Source: Arthrobacter sp. zg-Y844 (GTDB lineage: Bacteria > Actinomycetota > Actinomycetes > Actinomycetales > Micrococcaceae). From it: 64,000 nucleotides of DNA. The position numbers were made by a program, and so were the translations under genes. The DNA lies in the NCBI RefSeq assembly GCF_024385465.1, contig NZ_JANFLS010000001.1, positions 744,001-808,000 on the forward strand, given 5' to 3'. The notes under the pieces were generated by a model that was not told the origin of the DNA, did no database searches, and saw nothing but the letters and a program-made list of their open reading frames with translations. Positions 24,905-33,278 of this stretch are shown in pieces; the stretch's first letter is position 1; each line of letters starts with the position of its first letter.

Positions 24905-25660
24905 CTAGCGGTTCAGCTCGGCGGAGATCCGCTCCACGGCTGCGCGCAGCAGCGGCACCGCACGGTCCGCGAAGGCTTCATCCACCCGCGAGACCGGCCC
25001 CGAGACGGAAACCGCCGACGGCGTGGGCGCGTTGGGGACAGCCATGGCGAAGCAGCGCACCCCGAGTTCCTGTTCCTGCTCGTCCACGGAGTACCCGCGC
25101 TCCCGGATGCCTGCCAGATCTGCCAGCAGCGCATCGACGCTGCCCAGGCTGTGACCGGTGGGGGTGGGCATGCCCGCCCTGCCCACGATGCTGCGGACCT
25201 GTTCATCCGGCAGCTGCGCCAGGATCGCCTTGCCGACGCCGGTGTCATGGGTATGCACCCGGCGGCCGACTTCCGTGAACATCCGCATGGAATGCCGCGA
25301 GGGAACCTGGGCCACATAAACCACCATGTCGGCGTCGAGCACTGCCATGTTTGAGGTCTCGCCCAGATCGTCCGCGAGGCCCTTGAGCTGCGGCATCGCC
25401 AGCGCACCGAGCTGCAGGTTGGCGCCTTCCCCGAGCCGGATCAGCTTCGGCCCGAGGGCGTAACGCCGGTTGGGCAGCTGCCGGGCATACCCCCGGCCCA
25501 CAAGGGTGCGCAGCAGCCGGTGGATGGTGGGCAGGGGCAGGGAGGTGGAGGCGGCAAGTTCGCTCAGCGTCACTGCCCCGCCGGCGTCGGCAATCAGCTC
25601 CAGCAGTTCAAAGACCCGTTCCACTGACTGCACGCCGGATCCGGCGGCCCGTTCAGCCAT
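24905..25660 (-). CDS. IclR-family transcriptional regulator
   Basis: 251 residues. The N-terminal winged helix (SVERVFELLELIADAGGAVTLSELAASTSLPLPTIHRLLRTLVGRGYARQ) is followed by the IclR effector domain with METSNMAVLDAD-like LGETSNMAVLDADMVVYVAQV and the C-terminal GVRCFAMAVPNAPTPSAVSVSGP. Many regulators of this type control aromatic, glyoxylate or sugar-acid catabolism. It lies 80 bases after the dihydrofolate-reductase-fold gene on the same strand. Target unknown. Confidence 0.92.
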   Translation of the reverse strand: MAERAAGSGVQSVERVFELLELIADAGGAVTLSELAASTSLPLPTIHRLLRTLVGRGYARQLPNRRYALGPKLIRLGEGANLQLGALAMPQLKGLADDLGETSNMAVLDADMVVYVAQVPSRHSMRMFTEVGRRVHTHDTGVGKAILAQLPDEQVRSIVGRAGMPTPTGHSLGSVDALLADLAGIRERGYSVDEQEQELGVRCFAMAVPNAPTPSAVSVSGPVSRVDEAFADRAVPLLRAAVERISAELNR

Positions 25661-25740
25661 GATTGCCCCTCCCCACGAATTGCCCCCACTTTATCGCAGA
25701 GCGGAAAACTTCTTCCTTATTTGGGCCTGACTGAACGGCG

Positions 25741-26370
25741 TCAGGCGGACATTCCGGATCCGGCGTCGGACCCCGTTTCAGCCGGCAGCGCGGCGGGGTG
25801 CAGCGTGACGCAGATGGCTCCGGAGCGGGTGGTCTGCGGCCGGGAGACGCTGTAGGAGGCGGCCTCGCGGATGTCTTCGAAGAGCCGCTTGCCCTGGCCC
25901 ACCACCACCGGGAAAATCAGCAGCCGGTACGCGTCCACCAGCCCGGCCGCCGCCAGCGCCTGCACCAGCTGATAGCTGCCATGGACCTGGAGTTCGCCGC
26001 TGCGCCGGGACTTCAGCCGTTCCACGCTCGAGACCAGCTCCCCTTCGAGCAGATGGGTGTTGTGCCAGGGCGCCGACGGCATTGCGGTGGAGACCAGATA
26101 CTTCGGCAGTCGGTTCAGTGCTGTGGCAATGAAGTCCCCGGGTTGGTTCGCGGCCTCCCAGTAGGGCTGCATCATGTCGTACGTGTTGCGCCCGAGCAGC
26201 AGTGCATCGGCCATGGCGTACCACTCGGAGACAATCTGCTCCAGGTCGGGATCAGCAAGCGGAGTCAGCCACCCGCCGCCGGTGAAACCGCCGGACGGGT
26301 CTTCCTCCACGCTGCCCGGAGCCTGCATCACGCCGTTCAACGTCAGAAAAGTGTTGACCGTCAGCTTCAC
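25741..26370 (-). CDS. Dihydrofolate reductase / RibD C-terminal family protein
   Basis: 209 residues of the RibD_C/DHFR-like fold: LTVNTFLTLNGVMQAPG at the N-terminus, ADALLLGRNTYDMMQPYW, a nucleotide site around LQVHGSYQLVQALAAAGLVDAYRLLIFPVVVGQGKRLFE. Such proteins are NADPH-dependent reductases of unknown substrate, widely present in actinobacteria. The start is GTG preceded by AGGAACGGGG; the longer upstream frame is not protein-like. Confidence 0.85.
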   Translation of the reverse strand: MKLTVNTFLTLNGVMQAPGSVEEDPSGGFTGGGWLTPLADPDLEQIVSEWYAMADALLLGRNTYDMMQPYWEAANQPGDFIATALNRLPKYLVSTAMPSAPWHNTHLLEGELVSSVERLKSRRSGELQVHGSYQLVQALAAAGLVDAYRLLIFPVVVGQGKRLFEDIREAASYSVSRPQTTRSGAICVTLHPAALPAETGSDAGSGMSA

Positions 26371-26432
26371 CGAGCACCCCGTTCCTAGGTCCCCCCTGCT
26401 TCTAGGTTCGGCCCGGCATCCGGGGGTGTCAA

Positions 26433-26457
26433 CGGTCCCGGGCAACGCCCGGGACCG
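26433..26457 (-). terminator. Hairpin terminator after the thioesterase gene
   Basis: A perfect 11-bp stem (CGGTCCCGGGC) with a 3-nt loop, ten bases after the thioesterase stop on the minus strand. No strong T run follows it. Confidence 0.6.
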
Positions 26458-26466
26458 GAGCACCGC

Positions 26467-27015
26467 TTAGGCCCAGGTGTGCGGAGCGGGGCGGCGGGTG
26501 CTCGGCAGCGCGACGGCGGCACGCCAGTCGTTGATCCACTCCGGCAGTTCCAGGTCCGACGGCGGGACGGCACCCACGGCCTCGAAGATCTCCTCGTTGC
26601 TCACCGGGCCGCTCTTGGATACCAGACGGGTGCAGATGACCGCGCTGGCATAGATCTCGCCGTCCGCGACCATGCGCTGCTCAATGTAGATGGCCCGTTC
26701 ATCAAACCCGATGACCCGGGTTTCAATGCTGTACTGCTGGTGCAGCTGCAGGGATTTTCGGAAGCTGATGGTTTCGTTGTTCGCCACCGGGTTCCAGCCG
26801 CGCTTTTTCATGATGTCCCAGACGCCGCTGCGGACCAGCAGGTCGAAGCGGCCCAGGTCCATCATCGAGAAGTACATGCCGTTGTTCAGGTGCATCGCAA
26901 AGTCGATGTCGGTGACCAGGACCTTCGCGGGCACTGAGGAGGTCTCGAAGAAGCCCAGCTTGGGCCGGCGTCGGGCGCGGAACAGGGTCAGGATGGTGCG
27001 CAGAATGAGGTGCAT
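26467..27015 (-). CDS. Acyl-CoA thioesterase-like hot-dog protein
   Basis: 182 residues with a thioesterase hot-dog fold similar to THEM6/4-hydroxybenzoyl-CoA thioesterases: VLVTDIDFAMHLNNGMYFSMMDLGRFDLL, where the Asp-x-x-x-H-x-N-N region is the active-site helix entry, followed by RKSLQLHQQYSIETRVIGFDERAIYIEQRM. It begins with a hydrophobic/basic segment MHLILRTILTLFRARRR. The ATG has no ribosome site, and a promoter ends seven bases before it, so the mRNA is probably leaderless. The upstream frame to 27210 is not used. Confidence 0.82.
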   Translation of the reverse strand: MHLILRTILTLFRARRRPKLGFFETSSVPAKVLVTDIDFAMHLNNGMYFSMMDLGRFDLLVRSGVWDIMKKRGWNPVANNETISFRKSLQLHQQYSIETRVIGFDERAIYIEQRMVADGEIYASAVICTRLVSKSGPVSNEEIFEAVGAVPPSDLELPEWINDWRAAVALPSTRRPAPHTWA

Positions 27016-27022
27016 GCCCGCT

Positions 27023-27050
27023 ATATTACCGCTCAGTAACTTAGTGTCGA
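27023..27050 (-). promoter_or_regulatory. Sigma70-type promoter giving a leaderless mRNA
   Basis: On the minus strand, TCGACA (27045-27050) is a near-consensus -35, and after a 16-base spacer TAATAT (27023-27028) is the -10. The -10 ends seven bases before the ATG at 27015, so transcription should begin at or next to the A of the start codon. The absence of a ribosome site fits. Confidence 0.65.
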
Positions 27051-27074
27051 GGTGCGCCGCGGAGTTTTCTTTTC

Positions 27075-27116
27075 CCGGTCCGCGCCGCGCGGACCGGTGC
27101 CGGACTCCGCGGCACC
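27075..27116 (-). terminator. Two adjoining hairpins after the alcohol dehydrogenase gene
   Basis: Immediately downstream of the dehydrogenase stop on the minus strand are GGTGCCG/CGGCACC (27096-27116) and a perfect 10-bp stem CCGGTCCGCG/CGCGGACCGG (27075-27097). They share two bases, so only one can fully form. The bases following on the minus strand are A-rich rather than T-rich, so this is not a classic terminator. Confidence 0.45.
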
Positions 27117-27121
27117 GTCCG

Positions 27122-28213
27122 TCAGCGCCAGGGCTGGACCATGGCCTTGAGTGCGCCCGATTCCTGCCCGGCGTCGAGCGCCTCCCGCACCTGGTCGAGC
27201 CCGAACTCATGGGTGACCAGCACGTCCAGGTCCACCTTGCCCTCTGCCACCAGCGAGATCGCCGTCGGCCAGGTGTTGGCGTAGCGGAAGACGCCGGTGA
27301 GCCAGATTTCGCGGTTCTGGATGACGCCGACCGGCAGTTCGACGTCCTCGGCGCCCATGCCTACCAACACGGCCCGGCCGCCCGGAGCCACCGCCCGGAT
27401 GCCTGCGCGGACCGCGCTGGGAGCTCCGGACGCGTCAATGAACGCATCCACGCCCAGCCCGTCCACCTGCTGGGAGGCATGCACGGTGTGCGTGGCTCCG
27501 TGCCGGGCGGCGAAGTCCAGCCGTTCCTGCGCGATGTCGCTGATGTACACGGCGCTGGCACCGAAAGCGCGCGCCACCTGGGCAATGATCACGCCGATCG
27601 GCCCGGCCCCGGCTATCAGGACCCGCTGTCCGGGCCCGACGCCGGCCTTTTGGCAGGCCCAGATCCCCACCGACAGCGGCTCCATCAGGGCCGCGGCTTC
27701 GTCCGAGACGGTGTCCGGAACGGCGTGGGCGAAATCGGACTCGATCGCCACGTATTCGGCAAAGGCACCGTCGACCGGCGGGGTGGCATAGAAGGCCATG
27801 TCCGGGCACAGGTTGTAGCGGCCCTGCTTGCACTGCCCGCAGCGGCGGCAGGGTTTCTGCGGCTCGATGGACACGCGCTGGCCGATCCGGACCGGATCCA
27901 CGGCGGTGCCGACGGCGGCAATGGTCCCGGACGCTTCGTGCCCGAGCACCAGCGGCTCCTCCACGACAAACTGCCCGATCCGCCCGTGCCGGAAGTAGTG
28001 CACGTCGCTGCCGCAGACACCGACGGCGGCCACCCGGACCAGCACCTCGTTCGGCGCCAACTGCGGAAGCGGGCGGTCATCGACGGAGAGCTGGTTGGAG
28101 GCGTGGCCGTCGGCACCTTCACCCCCCGCGGCCGGGACGCGCAGGACCGAGACGCGCATGCTGTCCGGAAGCTCCGGCGTCGGCGTCGCGGCTGGGCTGG
28201 TGGAAAGTGACAT
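27122..28213 (-). CDS. Zinc-dependent polyol/alcohol dehydrogenase
   Basis: 363 residues of the sorbitol/xylitol dehydrogenase branch of medium-chain dehydrogenases. Catalytic zinc: CGSDVHYF, LGHEASG. Structural cysteines: CRRCGQCKQGRYNLC. The NAD site is AGAGPIGVIIAQVARAFGA, followed by an Asp (YISDI) that favours NAD over NADP. The likely reaction is oxidation of a polyol to a ketose. The start at MSLSTS follows AGAGGAA. It is a single gene; the next gene on the same strand upstream is more than 460 bases away. Confidence 0.88.
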   Translation of the reverse strand: MSLSTSPAATPTPELPDSMRVSVLRVPAAGGEGADGHASNQLSVDDRPLPQLAPNEVLVRVAAVGVCGSDVHYFRHGRIGQFVVEEPLVLGHEASGTIAAVGTAVDPVRIGQRVSIEPQKPCRRCGQCKQGRYNLCPDMAFYATPPVDGAFAEYVAIESDFAHAVPDTVSDEAAALMEPLSVGIWACQKAGVGPGQRVLIAGAGPIGVIIAQVARAFGASAVYISDIAQERLDFAARHGATHTVHASQQVDGLGVDAFIDASGAPSAVRAGIRAVAPGGRAVLVGMGAEDVELPVGVIQNREIWLTGVFRYANTWPTAISLVAEGKVDLDVLVTHEFGLDQVREALDAGQESGALKAMVQPWR

Positions 28214-28353
28214 AAGGGTTCCTCTTCGTTGCGGGTCCGCGGGCATGGCGTCCCGGCGTACTGAGGACTCTAGTCCGGCGCGGCACTACCTGTCCTTAAC
28301 GGCGCCGGACCAACCCCCTGTCCCGTTGCCGCCGGCCGCGTTACCTTTTCTGC

Positions 28354-28650
28354 ATGCACACCCTCGTTGTTTTGTTCCGGCAGCCGCGGGACCCGGCTGC
28401 CTTCCGCCGGCACTACCGCAACGTACACCTGCCGCTGGTGCGCAACATTCCCGGCCTCCGCGAGCTGCGGGCTTCCGAGGAGCTGAGGTCGGCGGAGGAG
28501 CAGCCGCCGTATTTTGCACTGTTTGAAGCCGATTTCGACGACGAATCGGCCATGCAGGAGTCCCTGACCACCGCCGAGGGGCAGGCCGCCAACGCCGACA
28601 TCCCCCGTTTCGCGACCGGCGGGCTGACCGTGTTCACCTACCGGAACTAG
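28354..28650 (+). CDS. EthD-domain protein
   Basis: 98 residues of the EthD family (dimeric ferredoxin-like alpha/beta barrel): LVVLFRQPRDPAAFRRHYRN, HLPLVRNIPGLRELRASE, and a long helix with ESAMQESLTTAEGQAANADIPRFA. Members occur near cytochrome P450, ether or quinone degradation genes; none is adjacent here. The gene stands alone between two minus-strand genes. Confidence 0.85.
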   Translation: MHTLVVLFRQPRDPAAFRRHYRNVHLPLVRNIPGLRELRASEELRSAEEQPPYFALFEADFDDESAMQESLTTAEGQAANADIPRFATGGLTVFTYRN

Positions 28651-28679
28651 CCGGCGGTGTCTTCCACCGGCCCGGCAAT

Positions 28680-29375
28680 TCAGTCGTCGTCGCCCGGCGC
28701 CGCCCGGAAACCGCGCTGCTTGGCGTCCATCCACAGCACCACGTCCATGGCCCGCAGCCGGGAAACCCGGACCGGCAGGGCCGCCCGGTCCTGGACAGCG
28801 TCGAGTCGCCGGGCCAGTTCCCGGTCATTGTCGGTGAGCAGCGCATGCCACTCCTCCCACTGCGTGAGGGAAGTACCCGCTCCGATGCTGCGGGCGACCA
28901 TCGAATCCCAGATCGGGATCAGTTTCGGCCGCTTGCGGGCCAGCAGCTTGCTGGTTTTCATGGGGCCCATCTTCCATTGCCCGCCCCGGTAGCCCCGGAA
29001 CACTTCCCAGAGCAGCCATGCCGGGCTGTCCTTGCCGAGGACGTGGACGTATTCGACGCCGGTAACGTCCGCCAGCTCCAGGTTCACCGGAATTAGTTCC
29101 AACAGCTCGCCGATCTCCGGGGCCTTGGTCTCGAGCAGCCCCACCACCGCCGGCCCCTTGATTTCCTCGCCGAGCAGGGCCAGGGCAACCAGGTCATCGG
29201 CGGTGATCCGGTTGGCGGACCCCGGGGAGTCTCCCCCGCCGGCCCACGTGTCGAACCTTGCCCCGGTCCGCACATGCCCGGAGGTCAGTTTCTGCGTGTA
29301 GTAGCGGTGCAGCAGGCCGGCGGCGTCGTCGACGTGGCCGGCGTCGAGGATGGCTGGAAGGTCCACGGGGTCCAC
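28680..29375 (-). CDS. DUF6308-like protein
   Basis: 231 residues, soluble, acidic. The stretch NRITADDLVALALLGEEIKG and then SPAWLLWEVFRGYRG...MGPMKTSKLLARKRPKLIPIWDSMVARSIG looks like the DUF6308 family of actinobacteria, in which the conserved 'KLLARKRPxLIPIxDS' helix is diagnostic. Function is not known. Its start lies one base after the stop of the ABC binding protein gene, so it may be the last gene of the osmolyte transporter operon. Confidence 0.65.
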   Translation of the reverse strand: MDPVDLPAILDAGHVDDAAGLLHRYYTQKLTSGHVRTGARFDTWAGGGDSPGSANRITADDLVALALLGEEIKGPAVVGLLETKAPEIGELLELIPVNLELADVTGVEYVHVLGKDSPAWLLWEVFRGYRGGQWKMGPMKTSKLLARKRPKLIPIWDSMVARSIGAGTSLTQWEEWHALLTDNDRELARRLDAVQDRAALPVRVSRLRAMDVVLWMDAKQRGFRAAPGDDD

Positions 29376-29376
29376 C

Positions 29377-30378
29377 TCACTCGGGAGCGGTAATCAGGCC
29401 CTTCTCGACCATCCAGTCGAAGGCGACGTCGGCGGGCTCCTGGCCGTAGACGTCTACGGCAAGGTTCATCTTGCGCAGTTCCTCGTCCGTAAGCAAAGGG
29501 GACACCTGCGCGAAGATGTCTACCAGCTCCGGATATTCCTCCAGCGCCTCGGTATTGAAGACCGGCGCCGCGTTGTAGGCGGGGAAGTAGGCCAGATCAT
29601 CCTCGAGCACGGTCAGTCCCAGCGAATCGATCCGTCCGTCCGTGGCAAAGACCTCGCCGAAGTTGCACTCCCCGGCGTCGGTGGCCGAATACACGGCACC
29701 GGTGTCATAGATGCCGATATTGGCGTCCGGCACGCCGTTGGGCGCCCCGCGGGGTATGCCGTACTTTTCCAGCAGCGGGTTCATGCCGTCCGGACGCGAG
29801 TTGAACTCGGCCTCGAGGCAGAACGTGCGCTCCTCCACCGGCAGGTTGGCGATATCGGAGATGCTGTCCACGCCCAGTTCCTCGGCCGCTTCGCTGCGGA
29901 TGGCCATGGCGTAGGTGTTGTTCAGCGGCGCCGGATCGCCCCAGGTGACGCCGTTGGCAAGGTCCGCGTCATGCACGGCCTGCCATTGTTCCTGCTTGTC
30001 CGGGATGCCTTCGCTCTGGCCGAGGTAGGCGATCCATCCGGTGCCGGTGTATTCCCACGTCATGCCGGCCTGCCCGGACAGGAGCAGCTCCCGGGCCGGC
30101 TGGCTGCCGGGCACGTTGGTCAGGTCGGTGACGTCGAAGCCGGCTACCTTGGTGGCCAGCACCGCGATCTTGCCCAGGATGAGCTGTTCGGTGAAGTTCT
30201 TGCTGGTAACGGTGAGTTTCGCGTCGTCGGGCAGGCCCTCGACGGGCTGGATCAGCCCGGGGTCCGCCTCCGGCACATAGGAGGCTGCAGGCTGCAGTCC
30301 GCAGCCTGCAAGCAACAGGCCGACGGCGGCGGCTCCTGCAGCAGCGAGGCGGACGCGTGCGTTTGGCTGCTTTTTCAT
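29377..30378 (-). CDS. Glycine betaine/choline-type ABC substrate-binding lipoprotein
   Basis: 333 residues. A signal peptide ends in the lipobox LLAGC. The mature protein shows the OpuAC/OsmX fold: KLTVTSKNFTEQLILGKI near the start, TWEYTGTGWIAYLG (typical of the betaine/choline-binding OpuC and OsmF group) and NAAPVFNTEALEEYPELVDIFAQVSPLLTDEELRKMNLAVDV at the C-terminus. The ATG overlaps the stop of the permease gene as TAATG and follows AAGGGAC. It delivers quaternary amines to the two permeases and ATPase encoded upstream. Confidence 0.92.
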   Translation of the reverse strand: MKKQPNARVRLAAAGAAAVGLLLAGCGLQPAASYVPEADPGLIQPVEGLPDDAKLTVTSKNFTEQLILGKIAVLATKVAGFDVTDLTNVPGSQPARELLLSGQAGMTWEYTGTGWIAYLGQSEGIPDKQEQWQAVHDADLANGVTWGDPAPLNNTYAMAIRSEAAEELGVDSISDIANLPVEERTFCLEAEFNSRPDGMNPLLEKYGIPRGAPNGVPDANIGIYDTGAVYSATDAGECNFGEVFATDGRIDSLGLTVLEDDLAYFPAYNAAPVFNTEALEEYPELVDIFAQVSPLLTDEELRKMNLAVDVYGQEPADVAFDWMVEKGLITAPE

Positions 30379-31157
30379 TAGAGTCCCTTCGGCCGGGCGA
30401 CGTGCTCGACCAGGCGCCCGATCCAGTCGACCACCAGGGCCAGCAGCGCCACCAGCAGGGCACCGGCCACCAGCACCGTGGTCAGGTTCAGGTTCACGCC
30501 GGTGGTGATGAGGATCCCCAGCCCGCCGCCGTTGACGAACGTGGCCAGGGTGGCGGTGCCCACCAGGAGCACCAGGGCGGTCCGGACGCCGGAGAGCATC
30601 ACGGGCACCGCGAGCGGCAGTTCCACCCGGAACAGCACCTGGGCGTTGCTCATGCCGACGCCGCGGCCGGCCTCCACGATGCGCGGGTCCACCTGCTGCA
30701 GGCCCACCATCGTGTTCCGCATGACCGGCAGCAGGGCGTAGACCACCAGCGCACCGATGGCAGCCCGGAAGCCGAACCCGACCCAGAAGGCCAGCAGCAC
30801 CAGCAGCCCGATGGCCGGCGCCGCCTGGCCGATGTTGGCCAGCGCCATGATCGGTCCGGTGACCCGGCGCATCCGTCCGCGGGTGAGCAGCACGCCCAGC
30901 GGGATGGCGATCACCAGCACGATCACCGCGGACACCCCGGTGAGCAGGAGGTGCTGGACGGTGTAGTCCCACAGTGCTGCAGGGGCCAGGGTGGTGCGCT
31001 CGGTGACGCTGAGCTCGGCGGTGGTCAGCCAGAGCATCAGGAGCCCGAAGGCCACCGCGATGCCGGCCAGCTGCAGCAGCAGCGGCCGCCAGGATGTCGG
31101 GCCGGCACCGCTTTCGGCTTCGGTCCGGGCCTGCGCGGCCGTCGAAACGGCGGTCAT
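30378..31157 (-). CDS. ABC permease (OpuCD/ProW-like)
   Basis: 259 residues, six helices, with the binding-protein-dependent transport motif near ALVVYALLPVMRNTMVGLQQVDPRIVEAGRGVGMSNAQVLFRVELPLAVPVMLSGVRTALVLLVGTATLATFVNGGGLG. The EAGRGVGMS segment is the coupling helix that touches the ATPase. It overlaps the ATPase stop (ATGA) and the binding-protein start (TAATG). The second permease for the same transporter is at 32430. Confidence 0.92.
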   Translation of the reverse strand: MTAVSTAAQARTEAESGAGPTSWRPLLLQLAGIAVAFGLLMLWLTTAELSVTERTTLAPAALWDYTVQHLLLTGVSAVIVLVIAIPLGVLLTRGRMRRVTGPIMALANIGQAAPAIGLLVLLAFWVGFGFRAAIGALVVYALLPVMRNTMVGLQQVDPRIVEAGRGVGMSNAQVLFRVELPLAVPVMLSGVRTALVLLVGTATLATFVNGGGLGILITTGVNLNLTTVLVAGALLVALLALVVDWIGRLVEHVARPKGL

Positions 31158-32437
31158 CGGGTGCCCTGGCCGGCGGCAGCACCGGCGTCGTCCTGCACCG
31201 CCGCCTGCGCGTCTGTCTCTGTGCCGCGTCGGATGCCGCCGCTGTTGAGGCCCACCGGTGCGCCGGAGGAGCCCTGCTGCGCGGCGTCGTTCGCTGCCGT
31301 GATCGCTTCCATCACGGTCTGGACGGTGACCAGGCCGAGGAACCGGTCCCGCGGACCCGTCACCAGAGCGGCGCCCGTGCTGGAGACCAGCATGGTGTCC
31401 AGCGCGTCATTGAGCGTGGAATGCTCGCTGATCACCGGAAGCTTGGCATCAACGGCGTCCGTGTGCCGGTCCAGGCGGCTGAGCTGGCGACGGGAGAGCC
31501 ACTGGATGGGCCGCTCCCGTTCGTCCAGCAACACGGCGTTCTGCTCGCCGGCGCCCTGCAGGCGGGAGAGCGTGTCACTGGCAAGGTCACCGACGACGGC
31601 CGTAATCGGGGACGCCAGCTCCACCTCGTTCACGCGGGTCAGGGTGAGCTGCTTCAGGCCCGCGCCGGAGCCGATGAAGTTCTCCACGAACTCGTTGGCC
31701 GGGTTGGCCAGGATCCGTTCCGGGGAGTCGTACTGGACCAGCTGGGCGCCCTCGTCGAAGATGGCGATCCAGTCCCCCAGCTTCACCGCTTCGTCGAAGT
31801 CATGGGTGACGCAGACGATGGTCTTGTGCAGCTCGGACTGGATGTGAAGCAGTTCGTCCTGCAGCCGCTGGCGGGTGATCGGGTCCACGGCACCGAACGG
31901 TTCATCCATCAGCAGCACGGGCGGATCGGCGGCCAGCGCGCGGGCCACCCCCACGCGCTGCTGCTGCCCGCCGGACAGCTCCTTCGGGTACCGGTTCCGG
32001 TACAGGGCCGGATCCAGGGAGACCAGTTCGAGCAGTTCGTCCACCCGGGCCTGGATGCGGTCCTTTTCCCAGTTGAGCATCTTGGGGACGACGGCGATGT
32101 TCGCCGCCACGGTCATGTGCGGAAAGAGCCCGCCGGCCTGGATGACGTAGCCGATCCCGCGGCGCAGCTGGTCGCCGTCGATCCCGGTGACGTCTTCGCC
32201 GTCGAGGATAATCCGTCCGCTGGTGGGCTCGATGAGCCGGTTGATCATCTTCAGCGTGGTGGTCTTGCCGCAGCCCGACGGGCCAACCAGCATCACGATG
32301 CTGCCCCGCGGAATCTCCATGGTCAGGCCGCCGACCGCCGGCTTGTCCTGCCCGGGGAAGCGCTTGGTGACGTCTTCCAGCAGGATGCCGGTGGCGGTGG
32401 CTTTGGCGCCGGTGGTTGGGGAAAGAGTCTCAGACAC
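31154..32437 (-). CDS. ABC ATP-binding protein with CBS domains (OpuCA/ProV-like)
   Basis: 427 residues. The nucleotide-binding domain has Walker A GPSGCGKTT, signature LSGGQQQR, Walker B LLMDEPFGAVDP, and H-loop VCVTHDFDEA. The C-terminal region (about 290-410) contains the paired CBS domains that gate osmoprotectant transporters by ionic strength. The start is GTG in GTGTCTGA overlapping the permease stop, after GAGGTATCC; the longer frame runs into the permease gene. The last 40 residues are Ala/Gly-rich. Confidence 0.93.
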   Translation of the reverse strand: MSETLSPTTGAKATATGILLEDVTKRFPGQDKPAVGGLTMEIPRGSIVMLVGPSGCGKTTTLKMINRLIEPTSGRIILDGEDVTGIDGDQLRRGIGYVIQAGGLFPHMTVAANIAVVPKMLNWEKDRIQARVDELLELVSLDPALYRNRYPKELSGGQQQRVGVARALAADPPVLLMDEPFGAVDPITRQRLQDELLHIQSELHKTIVCVTHDFDEAVKLGDWIAIFDEGAQLVQYDSPERILANPANEFVENFIGSGAGLKQLTLTRVNEVELASPITAVVGDLASDTLSRLQGAGEQNAVLLDERERPIQWLSRRQLSRLDRHTDAVDAKLPVISEHSTLNDALDTMLVSSTGAALVTGPRDRFLGLVTVQTVMEAITAANDAAQQGSSGAPVGLNSGGIRRGTETDAQAAVQDDAGAAAGQGTR

Positions 32438-33071
32438 GGATACCTCGCGGGGTTGTGAGCCGGCCGAGGCCGACCAGGAGAAGGTCAAGGATCAGGGCCA
32501 GCAGGATGACGCCGACGACGCCGACCACCACGGACTCGAGGGAGTTGGCCCCGCCCAGGCGGGACAGGCCGGTGAAGATGAAGCCGCCCAGTCCCGGGCC
32601 GAGGGCGTAAGCCGCGATGGCGGCAATACCCATCACCATCTGGGCGGACACCCGCACGCCGGCAAGGATGACCGGCCAGGCCAGCGGCAGTTCGATGCGC
32701 AGCAGCGTGCGCATCCGGCTCATGCCGACACCGCGGGCGGATTCCACGACGGTCGGGGAAATCCCGGCCAGGCCCACCACCGCGTTGCGCAGGATGGGCA
32801 GGGTGGCATAGAACGCCACCACGATCACGGCCGGCACGGCACCGAACCCGAAGGGTGCGATCAGCAGGCCGATCAGGGCGAAGGACGGCAACGTCAGGCC
32901 CACCGCGGAGACGCCGTTGGCCACTCCGCTGAGGGTCTTATTGCGGTAAACCAGGGCCGCAACAACCACGGCAATGACCGTGGCCAGGATCAGGCACTGG
33001 ACAACTAGGCTGAAGTGCTGCCATCCGGCGAACAGGATCTGCTGATACCGGTCCGCCACGAATTCCCACAC
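32430..33071 (-). CDS. ABC permease (OpuCB/ProW-like), first gene of operon
   Basis: 213 residues, six helices, sequence close in pattern to the permease at 30378: YATLPILRNAVVGLAGISPTVVESARGVGMSRMRTLLRIELPLAWPVILAGVRVSAQMVMGIAAIAAYALGPGLGGFIFTGL. It opens the four-gene operon permease-ATPase-permease-binding protein. Upstream are four 13-bp tandem repeats at 33122-33173, then a G-rich repeat block. Confidence 0.92.
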   Translation of the reverse strand: MWEFVADRYQQILFAGWQHFSLVVQCLILATVIAVVVAALVYRNKTLSGVANGVSAVGLTLPSFALIGLLIAPFGFGAVPAVIVVAFYATLPILRNAVVGLAGISPTVVESARGVGMSRMRTLLRIELPLAWPVILAGVRVSAQMVMGIAAIAAYALGPGLGGFIFTGLSRLGGANSLESVVVGVVGVILLALILDLLLVGLGRLTTPRGIRV

Positions 33072-33121
33072 ATCAAGACCTCTTCACTTTGGTTACGTAT
33101 GTTTCTTGTCGCCGCCCGGCA

Positions 33122-33173
33122 TTTGGTGTCCGTGTTTGGTGTCGGAGTTTGGTGTCCGAGTTTGGTGTCCGAG
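33122..33173 (-). repeat. Four 13-bp tandem repeats upstream of the osmolyte transporter operon
   Basis: Units of TTTGGTGTCCGAG: two exact copies at 33148-33173, one with a single change at 33135 and one with a single change at 33122. They lie 51-102 bases before the operon start, in the promoter zone. A regularly repeated 13-base unit suggests cooperative binding of a regulator or slippage-prone spacing, rather than coding. Confidence 0.85.
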
Positions 33174-33278
33174 CGAAAACTACCCAGCAACCTTACCGTT
33201 ACCTGCTTCACAAAGCGCTCCGAGAAGCTCCAAACCCGTACAACGTGATGTTTTTGCAACGGGCGGGCGGGGGGCTGA

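Noticed and set aside
29377-31182. Single 601-codon frame joining the osmolyte binding protein with upstream sequence
   Set aside because: The part above 30378 lies in the wrong frame inside the permease gene. The binding protein has its own ribosome site, signal peptide and TAATG start at 30378.
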